A stretch of DNA of 64,000 nt from assembly GCA_017871115.1 (NCBI GenBank), contig JAFCIZ010000003.1, positions 435,001-499,000 on the forward strand, read 5' to 3'. The notes under the pieces are model-generated. The model was not told where the DNA came from, searched no databases, and worked only from the letters and a program-made list of their open reading frames with translations. Numbering within the stretch: position 1 is the stretch's first letter; every line of letters starts with the position of its first letter. The position numbers and the translations under genes were made by a program. Source of the DNA: Cunninghamella blakesleeana. Taxonomy: Eukaryota; Mucoromycota; Mucoromycetes; Mucorales; Cunninghamellaceae. Of the stretch, positions 25,115 to 37,489 are shown piece by piece.

Positions 25115-25867
25115 ATATATATATATATATGCTTCTATGTATATTATTTATTTTTTAATAAGCAAATAATAATAACAATAAAAATGAACAAGTAAAAAAG
25201 TGAGAGAAAAAAAAAATCAAGGGCGATAAGGGGTGAAATAAAAAAAATTAAATCTTTAAATTACCGCCATCCACTCGCGGAGTCACGTTTTTTCATATTT
25301 CTATTATATAATCTCAAGTAGCCTTGTTAATATGTATGATCGTTTAGATATCCACATAAACTTCAAATAAAAATAACGTGATAGTATAAAAAATTTTTTT
25401 TATGTATATATATATAATATATATTACCAATATATTATACTAAAGCGTTTATTTTATTTAATTATTATTTTCATTATCTTTATCTTAATTAGAATAATCA
25501 TTTTTTTAAAATATTCATTAACTTTCTCTCAATATATAATATTAATAAAAAAAAAAAAAAAAGTAAGGTATAATCAAAAGGCCTCAGTAGGATCAATTGG
25601 AAATAATATAGTTTTTTTTTGCGCATTATTTAACTGGCAACATCCCAAGTTCATCTTTGACCTTTGAGTTTACAATAAAGTTTCATATTTTTTTAAAAAA
25701 AATTCTTTGTGATTTTATTTAATTAACAGTCAAGTTGTGGTTGAAATAAATTTAAATAAATTTAAATAAAGCTATTTTTTAATCATTTGACATATTTATA
25801 GATTAAAAATGACAAAAAGGTGTTAAAATGGTGGATTCAAATATATATATATATATATATTTTATTA
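25115..25867. other. Intergenic AT-rich region
   Basis: About 750 bp between the carrier start and the stop of the next minus-strand gene. An A/G-rich patch at 25195-25255 is pyrimidine-rich on the carrier sense strand. The rest is AT-rich with poly-A; nothing else is seen. Confidence 0.65.
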
Positions 25868-26205
25868 TCAAGTATTAAAATAAAGATTTATGAATTGAAG
25901 AAGATGTTGACCAATTTTATCTGTTGTTAATTCCTAATAAAATAAAAAAAAAAGGTATTATAAAAATTAGTTATATATAATGGTATTTATATTCAAGATA
26001 GAAATATTGCTTATATTTACCTCTTGACAAGATAATAATCGTAAAGATTTTTTAATTTTCAACATAATATCTTTTATATCCTGGTCAGGATAATGTGAAG
26101 AAACAAGAATGACCTATTCAAATTTATTAATAATAGTAATAATTTATCGTTATTATTCTAATCAGATATATATATATATATATATATATGTATTCCTTTT
26201 TTTAT

Positions 26206-26243
<38 letters not shown>

Positions 26244-27516
26244 TACATACCAAACTTAAATCATGGTAAAGAGACGATGATTCGTTAAATAATGGAGACC
26301 AATGGACTACTTTAAACGACTCCAAACATATAATTGTAAAAGGGTATATATTTTTTTTTTCATGGATGGATATTGATGAAGAGGATGATGATGGTATATG
26401 ATGCAATTTTTTTTTTGTCGTTGATGATGATGTTGGTAATAAAGGCGTAGTTGAATGAATAGAATGATTGGAAATGGTATCATTATTAAAAAAATGAGAA
26501 GAGGAGGAAGTGGTGGTAGTAAGAGTAGTAGTAAGTAATCCATTGTAATGATTATCAATTTCGTCTTCATCATCAACACTATTATGTAGACTATTATTAT
26601 TACTATTATTTATAAAGGATTGCCATGCATTTGAATTAAAATTGATATTTGTTGGCGTATCATGATTGTTGTCATCAAGTAAAATGGATGAATCATTTTC
26701 CTCTATTATTTGTTCTATTTGTTCTACTTCTTCTTCATCAGAATAGGAATGAATAGATGGTGATGTAGATGAGGACGAGGTTGAAGAGATGGAGGATGAA
26801 TAATCAATTGATGAACAATAAGAATCATTCATAGAAAGTGAATCATTATTACTATCACAAAAAGGAATATCTTCAATGACATTCACTAAAGAATCAAGCA
26901 TTCCAGCAAGTAAAGTAGCCCGTTTCACTGAAAAGGAAGCAGGAGTAATAAAAGGGATAATTGTTGTTTCAGGTGAATATTCATTAGTTAATGCTTCGTT
27001 GGATACTAAATAAAAAGATGGGACTGGGTATTTTACATCGTCATCATCGTCGTCGTCGTCATCATCATTGTCATCATCTTCCTTTTTATTATTATTATTA
27101 TGATTTAAATGATTAAGTTCATTCATATTACCATTGTTTTTATGAATGTTGTTGTTATGATTTTTATCAAAGCTAGCTGTATCACCCTTAATATCTTTTT
27201 TTTTTTCATTCTGTTTTAAATACTTTGTTTTTCCTTGCTGTTGTTGCGTTATAGTTGCGGAAGTAGAATCGTTATCGTCCTCATCATCTTCATAGCCATT
27301 AGAAACACTTGATGAAAGCATACTTGAATATTTAAAAGATGAGTGGTTAAAATTTCCCTTATTATTATCGTTGTTATTACTGTTATAATTACTATTATTA
27401 TTGTTACTATTATTAAACGTATTGGTGGAATGATGAGTTGCTGTAGAAGAAGATGGTGATAGTATAGAAGGGAATGAAAGCGCTGTCCATGATTTTGATT
27501 TTTTATGATGTCCCAT
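25868..27516 (-). CDS. Unknown Asn/Ser/Asp-rich protein
   Basis: The main exon starts at ATG 27516 (MGHHKKSKSWTALSFPSIL) and ends near 26250 at a GTATGT donor. Two further exons, 26113..26021 and about 25935..25868, continue the frame (VILVSSHYPDQDIKDIMLKI, then LTTDKIGQHLLQFIN) to TGA 25868. I do not recognise it. Ordered parts are short: PSFYLVSNEALTNEY, IPFITPASFSVKRATLLAGM and YPFTIICLESFKVVHWSP; these hydrophobic strands plus the helical end could form one small domain split by long disordered insertions. Frame conservation through the splice sites supports a real gene. Confidence 0.65.
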
Positions 27517-27935
27517 CCTATAAGATATATATCAACATATAGACTAAATATATTTATGTTTAAAAAATATGGGAAAGAAAGAGTGAGAAAAAAAAGGTCC
27601 TTTGAAAAATTTAAAATTTATAGCTCAGAAAAAATAAGGTTTGGAGTTTTTTTATGTATAAATATGTATAGATTAAAATTGAAATAAAAATAAAAATAAA
27701 AAAATTAATTAAATAGTTAGATGATAATAAACATGGATAATAATAAATATAAATAATGGTAACAAAATAATGATAATTATAAAGGAATAAGGATAATTAT
27801 AATAACAGTTAATAAAATAATAAAAAGCATTAATTCATAAATAATAACAATAATATTAATAATAATAAATATAAAGAGATAAAGATAATTATAAGATGTA
27901 AAAAAAATGAGCGTGTATAATAAATAGAAATCAGA

Positions 27936-27974
<39 letters not shown>

Positions 27975-28036
27975 TATAAATATAAATGTGTATAAAATTA
28001 GAGTTAAAAAAACGATTATAATAGAGAAGTTGTTCG
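27517..28036. other. Intergenic AT-rich region
   Basis: About 520 bp holding the promoter of the preceding minus-strand gene (an A/G tract at 27565-27600) and the 3' UTR of the RhoGAP gene. (AT)n lies at 27940-27970. No gene seen. Confidence 0.65.
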
Positions 28037-31000
28037 TCAATTTTCTACGAATATTTCAGTTTTGTTTTGAATTTCATGAACGGACCCATCATCATCATCT
28101 TCTTCTTCACCACCACCAGTATCATCATCATCATCACCATCTTCATATTCGAAACGGGTATCTTGTAAATCAAAATCATCATCATCTTCTAATCCATGAT
28201 CATCTTCAATAATACCTATCAAATAAATACAGTATTATTTAAAAAATAAAAGGTTAATTGCGTTTATACAGATGTACTTCTATTTCTATATCACTTACCT
28301 TTTTTTTCTTTGCATTGTTTTTCAATATCTACAATACATTCTGGTGCTAAATTTGAATATTGAACACTATTTCGATTACTTCTCATATCCGACGATGAAT
28401 GATTCAAATTAGTCCTTGGTATAGGTTGCTGTTGATAAGGATGAACGGAGTCCAACTCTGTTGTAAAAAGGCCATTTGATTCTACTGAGCTTTCATTTTC
28501 TTTATCATCGTGAATTAATTTGGATGGAAGAGGAGGTGGAGGTGGAACTAAAGTAGAAGAATCAAGGGTGGTGGTTGTAGATATAGAGGAGGTATTATAG
28601 GTTGCTGTTGCCATATCATCTCTATCATGATTTAATGATGGAACAGGTTGAGTAGATGAAGGTAAAGGTGATGATGATGATGAGGAGGAGGAAGATGAAT
28701 TAGTAGAAGTTGTAGACTGATTTAAAGTATAAAAGATATAATCAAATTCACATAAAAAGAGACTAAATATTCCAGTTGGAATACCTAAAGTCGGTGAGAA
28801 TACAATACCAATATTTCTCAAGGTCATTTTGTTAACATCAGAATTTTGAACAATACGTAACAAATGAGCAGTCAAGGCTCGTAAAAGGGTATAGTTAGCT
28901 AATGGTAACATGGATATTAACCTTCCTAATTCATTGATGCATTCATTCCGATTGGTAAGGTCTATATGATTAAAATAATAAAAAGAAAGAGAAAGATATA
29001 CTTATTAGTATGGGTTGATTCTTTCTTTGCTTTTCTTTTGTTCTTTACAAATACATTCATATCTAAAATATTTCATTATATACCTATAACGGGTAAGAAC
29101 TCCTTTAATAATTCAGATGTCAATACATTACTTGGCAGTTCTCTTAACCATAATTTTAATAACCCAGAAATAGCGTGCATATCACAATCCTTATATTCAT
29201 CTGATGTCAGTAAATTGATATCTCCTTTTTCGTCAAAAGCTCTTTTTAATTCTTTAATTTTCACGGCACTTCCACTAAGGCGATAAATTCCCTCTTCAAA
29301 GTAAGCTTCTTTGGCTTCTAAAAATTCAATACATCGATAAACTACAGCAGGTAATTCATATCCTTCAGCAATTTTGGAAATACGTACGGCTTCTTCTAAA
29401 GGAACCCCAAAAACTGGTGTTGTGATTTTATGACGAGGATGAATGGAAGAAGAATTATGTTTGGATGATGATGCATTTTCATCATTTGAATTTCTTGATA
29501 AAAATCCTCTCAATACACTTGTTGTTGAAGAAGAAGAAGAAGATTCGTATGGAGCTGTTGTTGAGGAAGTAGGGTGATAGCCAGAAAATATTTTTTTTGG
29601 CCAAAATGTTCTTCTATTTGTCCTTGGTTTTAATTTTTTAGAATTTGTTTCATCCTCAAAGGATGTTGTAGTTGTTGTTAATAAATGAGAGGAGGGGCTA
29701 TTAGGTGATGTTGCTGTTGTTGATGTAGTAGATGCTGTTGTAAGAGTATTATTTGTGGAATGATGGTGAGAGGAAGGGTCATGACTTTCTCTACGTTGAT
29801 GAAAATAAATTGTATCCATACTTGATCTTTGTCTTAAATATTCCAATTGAGTAAATGTATGTAAAGGAGAAGTGGTAGTATAAGTTTCATCCATACTTGT
29901 ACTATGATAATTTCCATTACCACGAGTTTCTTTAATATCATTTGGAAGAATGGAAGTATCTGAGTTTGATCTTTGTGGATAGTAATAAGGGGTGTGGAAT
30001 GAAATTTGTTCGCAAGTAATAAATCGATTGTTATGATCTTGATTATTATTATTACAATTAATCTCTGGGCTTATAGGGCGAGATGAAGAAGGTATTGGCT
30101 TTATTTGATCTTTAGATATTCTTCGTGGAGGTAATTGGATAGAATGAGTATTATTATTTTTAATGGCACTAGCATTAGTGGTAGTTATTGTTGGAGATGG
30201 TTTAATGGTAGGTTTAATTAATTTGGAAATAGTTTGAATCCATTGATAGCAGTCTTCATCTGAATTAGCACATAATGTGTGTTGGATTGTTTTTGATGGT
30301 GAAGAAGAGGATTTTTGAGTAATGGTGAATGTTTTGGATGATTTCAAGATGTTGTCATTTTTATTTTGTTGTAGTCCTACTTGAGCATCAGATAATTGAA
30401 TAGATCCAAGTAAAAGTCCTCCTTTCTAAAGAAATGAAAAAGATGAAAAAATTTAAGTAATTCTTTTATACTTCTATTTATTTATTTCGTAGACCAAAAA
30501 AAAAAAAAAAAAAAAAAAAAAGCTTACGGATTCATAATAATCTAAAGTCGAGCCATTAAGAATAAAATAAAAAGGTTTCCAACCACCAAAGCTTTTTGTA
30601 CATTTTGATAGATAACCCTCTTTTATAAATGTTGACTAACGATAATAATAATGATAAGCAAAACGATCTTTAATATATATATATATATATATATATTTAT
30701 CGATGTAAATATAAAACGTAAATAATAATAATAATAAATACTTACTTGATTTGTTGATTGTTCAATAACATTTGATGATAAAAATTGAGATAAATCAGAA
30801 GTATCAGGCAGAGGTAATTGAATAGCCCGGGTTAAATATTTTTCAATGATAATCTATTCATATAAAATGGGTAATAAATATAAGAGTATTATTCATATTT
30901 TTTCCATCAATTATTTCATCTCTACATACCATTCTTTGATTTATTTTTGATTGATCATGAACGGCTAATAAAGTTTTATCAGGTAATTTTCCTAATTTTT

Positions 31001-31936
31001 TAGTAATGGATTGATTTTGACCACGTAGCTAAGAATAGGAAGGTTTAGTGATGAGATTATTTTTCCCCTTAATTTTATTATGTTTTTATTATTATTTATT
31101 TTTAATTTTAGTTTTACCAGAATATCAAGAGCTAAAAAATCAGAATAGACTTTTTCGATCCGCCATAATTCATTTTTTGAACTAGCATGGCAAATGGACA
31201 CAATAAATGAAACAATATCTTTTCCTTTATTATTTTTACTTATATAAGTATCAGCCACTTTAATCATAATATTTGAAAAAGAAGGGACTTCATAAGGGGA
31301 AATGGATAAATTAGGCTGAGATAAAGCACGTCTTACATTATTATTGATTAGCCATTCATCGTTATCATTATTAATGTTTTTCTTTTCTTCTTCAACTTCT
31401 TTTTCTTTTTTGATAGGTTGTAGACTAGTACTTTTATTTTTAATAGCTTGTTGATATTTTGCAAATAATTTAGCGTCTTTATCTAAAATAGCATGAATAG
31501 GAGAAGAGATTTTTGGTGAAGTAGGTGAAGTAGGTGAAATCATATAATTTGTATGATGCTGAGAATGATTTTTCATTAAAATAGAATCAATAGTTGTTGG
31601 AATAGGATGGTTGTCAATTTCTTCTACCTCTTCTACTTCTTCTTCTTCTTCTTCATCGTCTTCTTCACTATCTGTATCTTCTTTTAATTTATTATAAGGT
31701 CGATATGGTGATCTTGGTGGAGGTATAGGTTCAACCTGTTGTAGTTGTTTTTTTTCTTCTAATAAAGTGTCATATTTTTTTTTTACTTGAGCCAACTCTT
31801 TTTCTAAACTTAATATTTTAACTTGTTGGTTATTAATAATAGATAAAAGTTGATCGTTTTTTGTCGATAAATCAGTTGTTGATGTATTGATTGTTAAATT
31901 AGGTATTGCCATTAAAGAGGCTACTTTAGTAGACAT
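28037..31936 (-). CDS. Bem3-like Rho GTPase-activating protein (PX-PH-RhoGAP)
   Basis: Turns off Rho/Cdc42 GTPases at sites of polarised growth. At least seven exons join in frame. The order is coiled coil (LSLEKELAQVKKKYDTLLEE), acidic linker, PX domain (KDIVSFIVSICHASSKNELW, then EKVYSDFLALDILLRGQ and IIIEKYLTRAIQLPLP), PH domain (FIKEGYLSKCTKSFGGWKPF, then YYES and the closing Trp helix CYQWIQTISKLI), a long Ser/Thr-rich linker, and RhoGAP (FGVPLEEAVRIS, then GIYRLSGSAVKIKELKRAFD with the arginine finger, LLKLWLRELPSNVL, MTLRNIGIVFSPTL). The domain order equals yeast Bem3. The C-terminus is a short acidic exon (DDDDFDLQDTRFEYEDGDDD). Membrane recruitment via PX/PH phosphoinositide binding is inferred from the family. 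Confidence 0.93.
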
Positions 31937-32734
31937 TATTATTATCTTGTTGTTTAAATAATAATAATAATATAAGTGTTTTCAAAAAGGGAAGAGAAAG
32001 TGAGAGAAGGAGAGTAAGAAAGAAAACGAGAGAGAGAGAGAGAAAAAAAAATGAGGTATATATAAAAGTAACCCCAATAATATAATAGGAGTGAAAATGA
32101 GTGAAAGAAAAGAATAGAATATAGAAAAAGAAGGGAAAAAGAAAGAGAGAGAAAGAAGAGAGAAATAAAAATGAGCTAACTTTTTTATAAGGAGAAATAG
32201 AAAGTGGGTGAGAGAAAAAAAAAAAAAAAAAGAAAACGAAAAGGGAGAAAAAGAATTAAGGAGCAAAAGCTTTTTTCTATAAAAATCAATCACCGCTATT
32301 TATGCAATCTTTTTGGTTTTCATTGGTTGGAAATGAAAAAGTGATATAATGATAAAGGTTTACTTTAAAAATAAAAAAGGAAAATATAGAAAAAAAATAT
32401 AATAACAAATTAATATAAATAATAAATAATAATAAATAAATAAATAATAAATAAGATTGAACAACAACAACAATAATAATAATAATCAGTAAACTATATA
32501 AACTCTAAATACTTGTTCCCCTTATTTTTAATGAACCAACTTTTTTTTATATGATATTTTTAAGCGCGCGATTTATTATATATTACAAGAATATTTTTTT
32601 AAAAAATTGAATTTAATTATTAAAACACAAGATATCACTAAATAGAACAATAGTAAAAGTTTATATATTAATATACAAGTATATATGTTATTATTTACTA
32701 TGTTTTTTACTATTTTATTTCATATGCTTATATC
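31937..32734. other. Intergenic region with GA-rich tract
   Basis: About 800 bp. The left part (31985-32270) is almost all A/G on +, that is CT-rich on the sense strand of the Bem3-like gene, directly upstream of its start. The right part is AT-rich and holds the 3' UTR of the kinase-like gene. No gene. Confidence 0.65.
31985..32270 (-). promoter_or_regulatory. Pyrimidine-rich tract upstream of Bem3-like gene
   Basis: GAGAGA-type purine sequence on + for about 280 bp, starting roughly 50 bp upstream of the ATG. CT-rich promoter elements near the transcription start are known in filamentous fungi; the role here is inferred. Confidence 0.4.
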
Positions 32735-33624
32735 TTACCACATTTTTAACCATTCGTTTTCTCTTGTATCACGAACTAGCCAATTCCGAAGTTCTAAAAA
32801 GATCCATACTTTTATCCAATGAGGGGACATGAATCCATGCTCTTGTACATCTTTCATACCTTCAATTGTATTTTTCCCTCCATCTCGAATACTATATTCT
32901 CTTAAAACGGGCAAAGCATTTTTAAATAAATCCAAATTAGGATCTAATTGTCTACCAATTCCTTCCAAAAGCATGATCCCAACAACAACGTTAATGAATT
33001 CACCTTCCAATCTAACATGATGAGTACGTACCATATCTCTAACTTCTGATAAAAGGGATCCAATTTTCACGGCACCTAAATGAAACGTATTTTGCTTTAA
33101 TCCCAAAATCAACTTTTGCATCCTTAAAGCAAAAATATCAGGTTGAATAACTAGTTCCGGTGATTGACATCGTTCTACCATTAATTCTCCAACACGGTAT
33201 CCATCAAACTTTGCTACTGCTCCAAATAAATCTAAAAAGTTCCTTCGATTTTTTTCGCTTAATTCATTGACTAAACCAGTATCAATCATAACTAATTGTG
33301 GGACATAACCTTCTTGATCCAATCTTTGTAATAAATTGTCTAATGCTTCAGGCTGATCTTGAACTTGTCTTAATTGATGGACCACTAAATCTCCATCATC
33401 TTTTAATTTGTAATTAAATAGTTTAGACCATGCGATTTGAAATGGATGATGTGCTGATGGCTTATAAAATTTTACCATGATATTCCCAGGGTGTAAATCT
33501 GCATGAACAAAATTATAAACAATTAACATATACTATAAATAAATAAAAATAAAAAATTATAGATGAAAAAAAGTAAAATAAATAAGCATGCATTTCAATT
33601 TTAAGCTTTTTTCCCTTTCCCTTT

Positions 33625-33655
<31 letters not shown>

Positions 33656-35348
33656 CGGTACAACTTACTAAAAATGCATTTAAACCTAAGTAGATCCATA
33701 CATAAAATAATAACAATAATAGTAAAAAAAAAAAATTAATTAATCAACATGTTTATTTCATCAATCATCATCATTATTATTATCTTTTATTTTTATTAAT
33801 ATTACTATTTTCATTCTATTTTTATTTATAGATTTTTATAGTTTTAACTTTACCTATATTTGCAATTTTATGATCAAAGACACCCGAAGGATTTCCATTT
33901 TTTTTAGCTAGCATAGCTTGATTTAGAAATACATTTAAAGGGATTCCATTTTCATATTCTTCCATCAACATATCCTTGGTAGTGAAATACATGAATGGTT
34001 TAGGAAACTGAATGTCGCGCTCTTGGGCGAATAATTGATTAAATTTTTCCAAATGGCTTCCTTCAATACGTAAATCCAATTGGTCATTCATCATGTTTCC
34101 AAATGTAGTTACTTCGTCGGGTAAAGATAACCAATGCATGGTTGGAATAAAAGATAATAAAGTAGCACACCATTTCATGATTTTTAAGTCTCTTTTCACA
34201 ATCTGTCTTGCTTTAGGATGAATAATTTTTATAGCAACAGATGTACATAATTTGATTTCATTACCATATTGATCCTTTGTTGTGATGACATCTTTAGTTT
34301 CTAAGGTTTCATCCATCATAAAATCAGCTTGAATAGACTTTTGCTGTTGTGATGGCCAGGATAAAATTAATTCCGGGTTTAATTTGCCTTTATATACTTG
34401 AGCAATAGCACCAACACCTAAAGGTTCTCGGTCTAATTCTATAAATATATCTTTTAATGGTCTCTCAAACGCTGCTTCAATAATCTTTTTGGTGTAGCTA
34501 AACCCATGTGGATCGACATTAGAATGTAATTTGGATAATTGTTGACATAAGGACATTGGAAATAAATCAGTTCTTGAAGCTATCCATTGAGCCAACTTGA
34601 TTATATAGAAGTAAATATAAAAATAAAAATAGAAACAAATGAAGACACAGCATTTTATTTACCATCTAAATGCATTTTATTTATTTTTTATAAATTTTAC
34701 CTTAATAAAGGAAGGGCCAGCCTTTTCCATTTGGGCAGCTATGAAACCATACCACCATATCGTACCGGTTTTATCATTATCATTAACATGTGAACCCAAA
34801 AAGATAGCAGGTGAAGTTATAATCACAGGCGTAAATAAAAGCAAGATATGCAATAATCGACGTAATGTTAAAATAGGTTCTAATAACCATTCATCCAAAA
34901 ACCGAAGGAAAGAATGTAATAGGCGTAGGATTTTCTTCTTTTTCGTCTTTTTATTTGTATTCTGTACCATCTCATCTTGATGCTGTGTTTTTAGTAGAGA
35001 TGGTAATCGATGAAAAGGATCAGCATAAATATACGTCGGTTTGAAAAGAGGCAAGAAAGAAGAATGATAAACAAATAAAGTAAGGGTAGAAGTAGTGATT
35101 GTTTTTGTAAAAGTGGAATGAATATGAGTAGAAAGAAGAGGAGGTGTAGAAAAAGAAGAAGGTGATGATATATGTTTATGCGCTCTCCACCGTTTTGTTG
35201 CTGTTTTCATGGTCATAGTAGTTGTAGTATATGTTTTTTTGTATAAATCATTATTTATATGTTTTATAATACTGGAATAATGTTTTGGTGAATGTATTCT
35301 AGTTAGGTATAGTAATTCATATTTTGAATTTATCCATAGTCTATTCAT
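32735..35348 (-). CDS. ABC1/ADCK2-type atypical kinase, Cqd1-like
   Basis: UbiB/ABC1 family protein; the ADCK2 branch includes yeast Cqd1 (YPL109C), which affects coenzyme Q distribution from the mitochondrial inner membrane. Four exons: 35348..34701, 34596..33854, 33685..33669 (17 nt) and 33532..32735. After a basic Ser/Thr-rich N-terminus that could be a mitochondrial presequence comes a hydrophobic stretch (RRLLHILLLFTPVIITSPAI), then the KxGQ-region variant KAGPSFIKLAQWIASRTDLF, the loop LGVGAIAQVYKG in place of the Ala-rich loop, VAIKIIHP with the ion-pair Lys, the catalytic FVHADLHPGNIM and MIDTG in the DFG position. The replacements match the ADCK2 subgroup, so this is not simply a broken kinase. 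About 735 residues. Confidence 0.9.
33669..33685 (-). other. 17-nt micro-exon of the Cqd1-like gene
   Basis: Between a TTAG acceptor and a GTAAGT donor. With one nucleotide from the preceding exon it encodes G-L-N-A-F-L just before YMLIVYNFVHADLHPGN, so it keeps the catalytic region in frame. Confidence 0.88.
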
Positions 35349-36746
35349 TATTATATGAAAAAATTCAAGTCTATTATTATTATTTTTTTTTTAAAAAAAA
35401 AAAAAAAAAAAAAAAGGAAAGAAAGAAAGAAAAAGAAATATAAAAACGCTACAAAAGGGTTAAAAATACAAGGAAGAGTTTTAAAAATTAAAAAAAGTGC
35501 AAAGCTAAAAAGTGGCGGGGTTCAAAACTGATCACTTGGTTTCAAGCAAATATAAATTCAACATAGATATTTTATATATGTTTATATCGAATAAGATAGA
35601 AAATAATTTTAAATAAAACGTATAAAAAAGAAAATGGGAATAATAATAACAATCAAAATAAAAATAAATAAATAAGTATATATATTAAATACAGAATATT
35701 ATTTTTTTAAAAACATATATCTGACATTTGAAACGAATGATTATTCCAAGTAGAATATCGATCAAAAATAGTAGAATTAGCTCAGATATGGTAGAGAAAA
35801 AAAAATCCCGAAATAATACATATATACGAAATATGTAATGAATATATTTAAATAAAAGTCTTATCGACATTTATTAATAATAAATCATAATCATTAATAA
35901 AGAAAGAAAGAAAGAACAAAAATTCAATCTCTAGAATATCCAAAAAAGGAATATTATCTTTACGTATTTATTGATTATATGTACATGCGTCTTTTGTAAG
36001 TCCTTTAACAGTATGATTAAAATAAAATGTCTTCATATGAAATTAAAGTGAATGAAATTAATAACAATAATAATTATATATATATATAGAATAAATTGAT
36101 TTTTGTAATAAAAGTATTTATAAAAAAAAAAAAAAAGAACGCGATTATAACTTCACATTGATTCATACCCAGAGAACCCCTAGTTAAATTATATCATTGC
36201 CATCATCTCGAAAAAAAAAAAAAAAAAAAAAAAACTTTGGAGATTTTACCCGAGATGATGACATGATAAATAATAAAAACTAAAAAAAAAGTATACTCCT
36301 CTTTCCTATTTTTTCCCCTTTTATTATTTTTAATGACAATAGAGAATGTTGTAATATAAGATAATGACATCTTATTGACTAAATGAGTATCATGTTATCA
36401 TTTTATCCCCTGTTTTATTTAAAAAAGAAAAAAAAAGAAAAAAAAACTTGTTATCTATATTTTAGTCTTATATAAGAAAAAAATAGGAGAAGAATAAAAT
36501 GATCACATTACTACTAGTTTCTACTAATCAGAGGGATTTTGTTTTATTTTAATAAGTTTCTATAATAAAATAAATATACAGTCTACGTTATCTTAAATAT
36601 AAAGTTAAATATACAGTCTAAAATGAATAATGGGTAATAATAATACAGTCTAAGTTATTTGATAAATAATGCAAATTAAATAAATAAATATAAATGGATG
36701 AAAAAATGAATGAAAGGGTGGATAAATAAATAAATAAAACGAATAT
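35349..36746. other. Intergenic AT-rich region
   Basis: About 1.4 kb. T/A runs and an A/G patch (35400-35450) lie just upstream of the Cqd1-like start. The middle has only short, compositionally random ORFs. An inverted repeat around an A24 run is listed separately. No gene is seen. Confidence 0.6.
36201..36260. repeat. 10-bp perfect inverted repeat around an A24 run
   Basis: CATCATCTCG at 36201-36210 and CGAGATGATG at 36251-36260, with a 40-bp loop including A24. It could form a hairpin in RNA or cruciform DNA; no flanking target duplication is evident. Confidence 0.7.
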
Positions 36747-37489
36747 TTAAAAGAAGAAAAAGAAACAGGTCATAGATACTAAAATCAAAGAGATCATAAG
36801 TGTAGTATGAAAGGAAGAAGGGGTAGAACGAATGGAAGAGGCAGCAGATGTGGCAGAATTAGAGCCAGATAATAAATGTTCGGGGCCATTTTGTTGTTGG
36901 TTTAATGAAGCAGTAGGTTGAATTAAAGTGATATTAGCACTTCCTACCCAATGGTTATCATTTAAAGCTTGTTCAGAAGGAGGGTATTCATAAGGAATAT
37001 TGTTAGAGGATGAGGGAACAATTTCAAAAAGATCAGAAGTAACAAATACATGGTCAGTATTTTTAATAATGATTTTCCAATTGATATTGGGTTCAGCTGA
37101 GTCGGGAACTGTAAAGACATAGCTTCCTTGATACATATTAATTCCTTGAGCAATCACTATCACATCAGAAGTTCCTTCTTGAGCTAAAAGAATATCTACA
37201 GCATCATTTGATTCACTTTTCCAAACAACGGATTCGCTAAAAAAATAAAATAAAAAAAAAATGAAAAAAAAAGTAAAAAGGATTAGTATATAGTATAATG
37301 GCTTTTTTATTTTATTGTATTATTATTATTATTATTATATATAAAGAATAATTACCTTCTTCCGACTACCCATTTAGTTTTCATGGTAGGTGAATTAAAA
37401 GTTAAATTTTGTCTTTTTTTAACAGGAATAGCATTCATCACTTGAATAAAAGCAAGAAAAATTAATGATAAAATAAATGAAGTTTTCAT
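36747..37489 (-). CDS. Kre9/Knh1-type secreted GPI-anchored protein
   Basis: Two exons (37489.. to about 37359, then 37236..36747). An N-terminal signal peptide (MKTSFILSLIFLAFIQVMNA) is followed by a possible dibasic site VKKR. The domain matches the Kre9/Knh N-terminal family (Ser-Thr-rich GPI proteins): LTFNSPTMKTKWVVGRSESV, VVWKSESNDAVDILLAQ, then YQGSYVFTVPDSAEPNINWK and DLFEIVP. A Ser-rich segment and a hydrophobic C-terminus (TTLMISLILVSMTCFFFFF) after small residues fit a GPI-anchor signal. The likely place is the plasma membrane or cell wall, with a role in beta-glucan or wall assembly inferred from Kre9. Total about 205 residues. Confidence 0.88.

Noticed and set aside
26158..26250. 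Tyr/Ile-rich C-terminus of the 452-codon ORF
   Set aside because: It is a read-through of an intron with (AT)n; splicing at the GTATGT donor continues to conserved-looking exons at 26113 and 25935.
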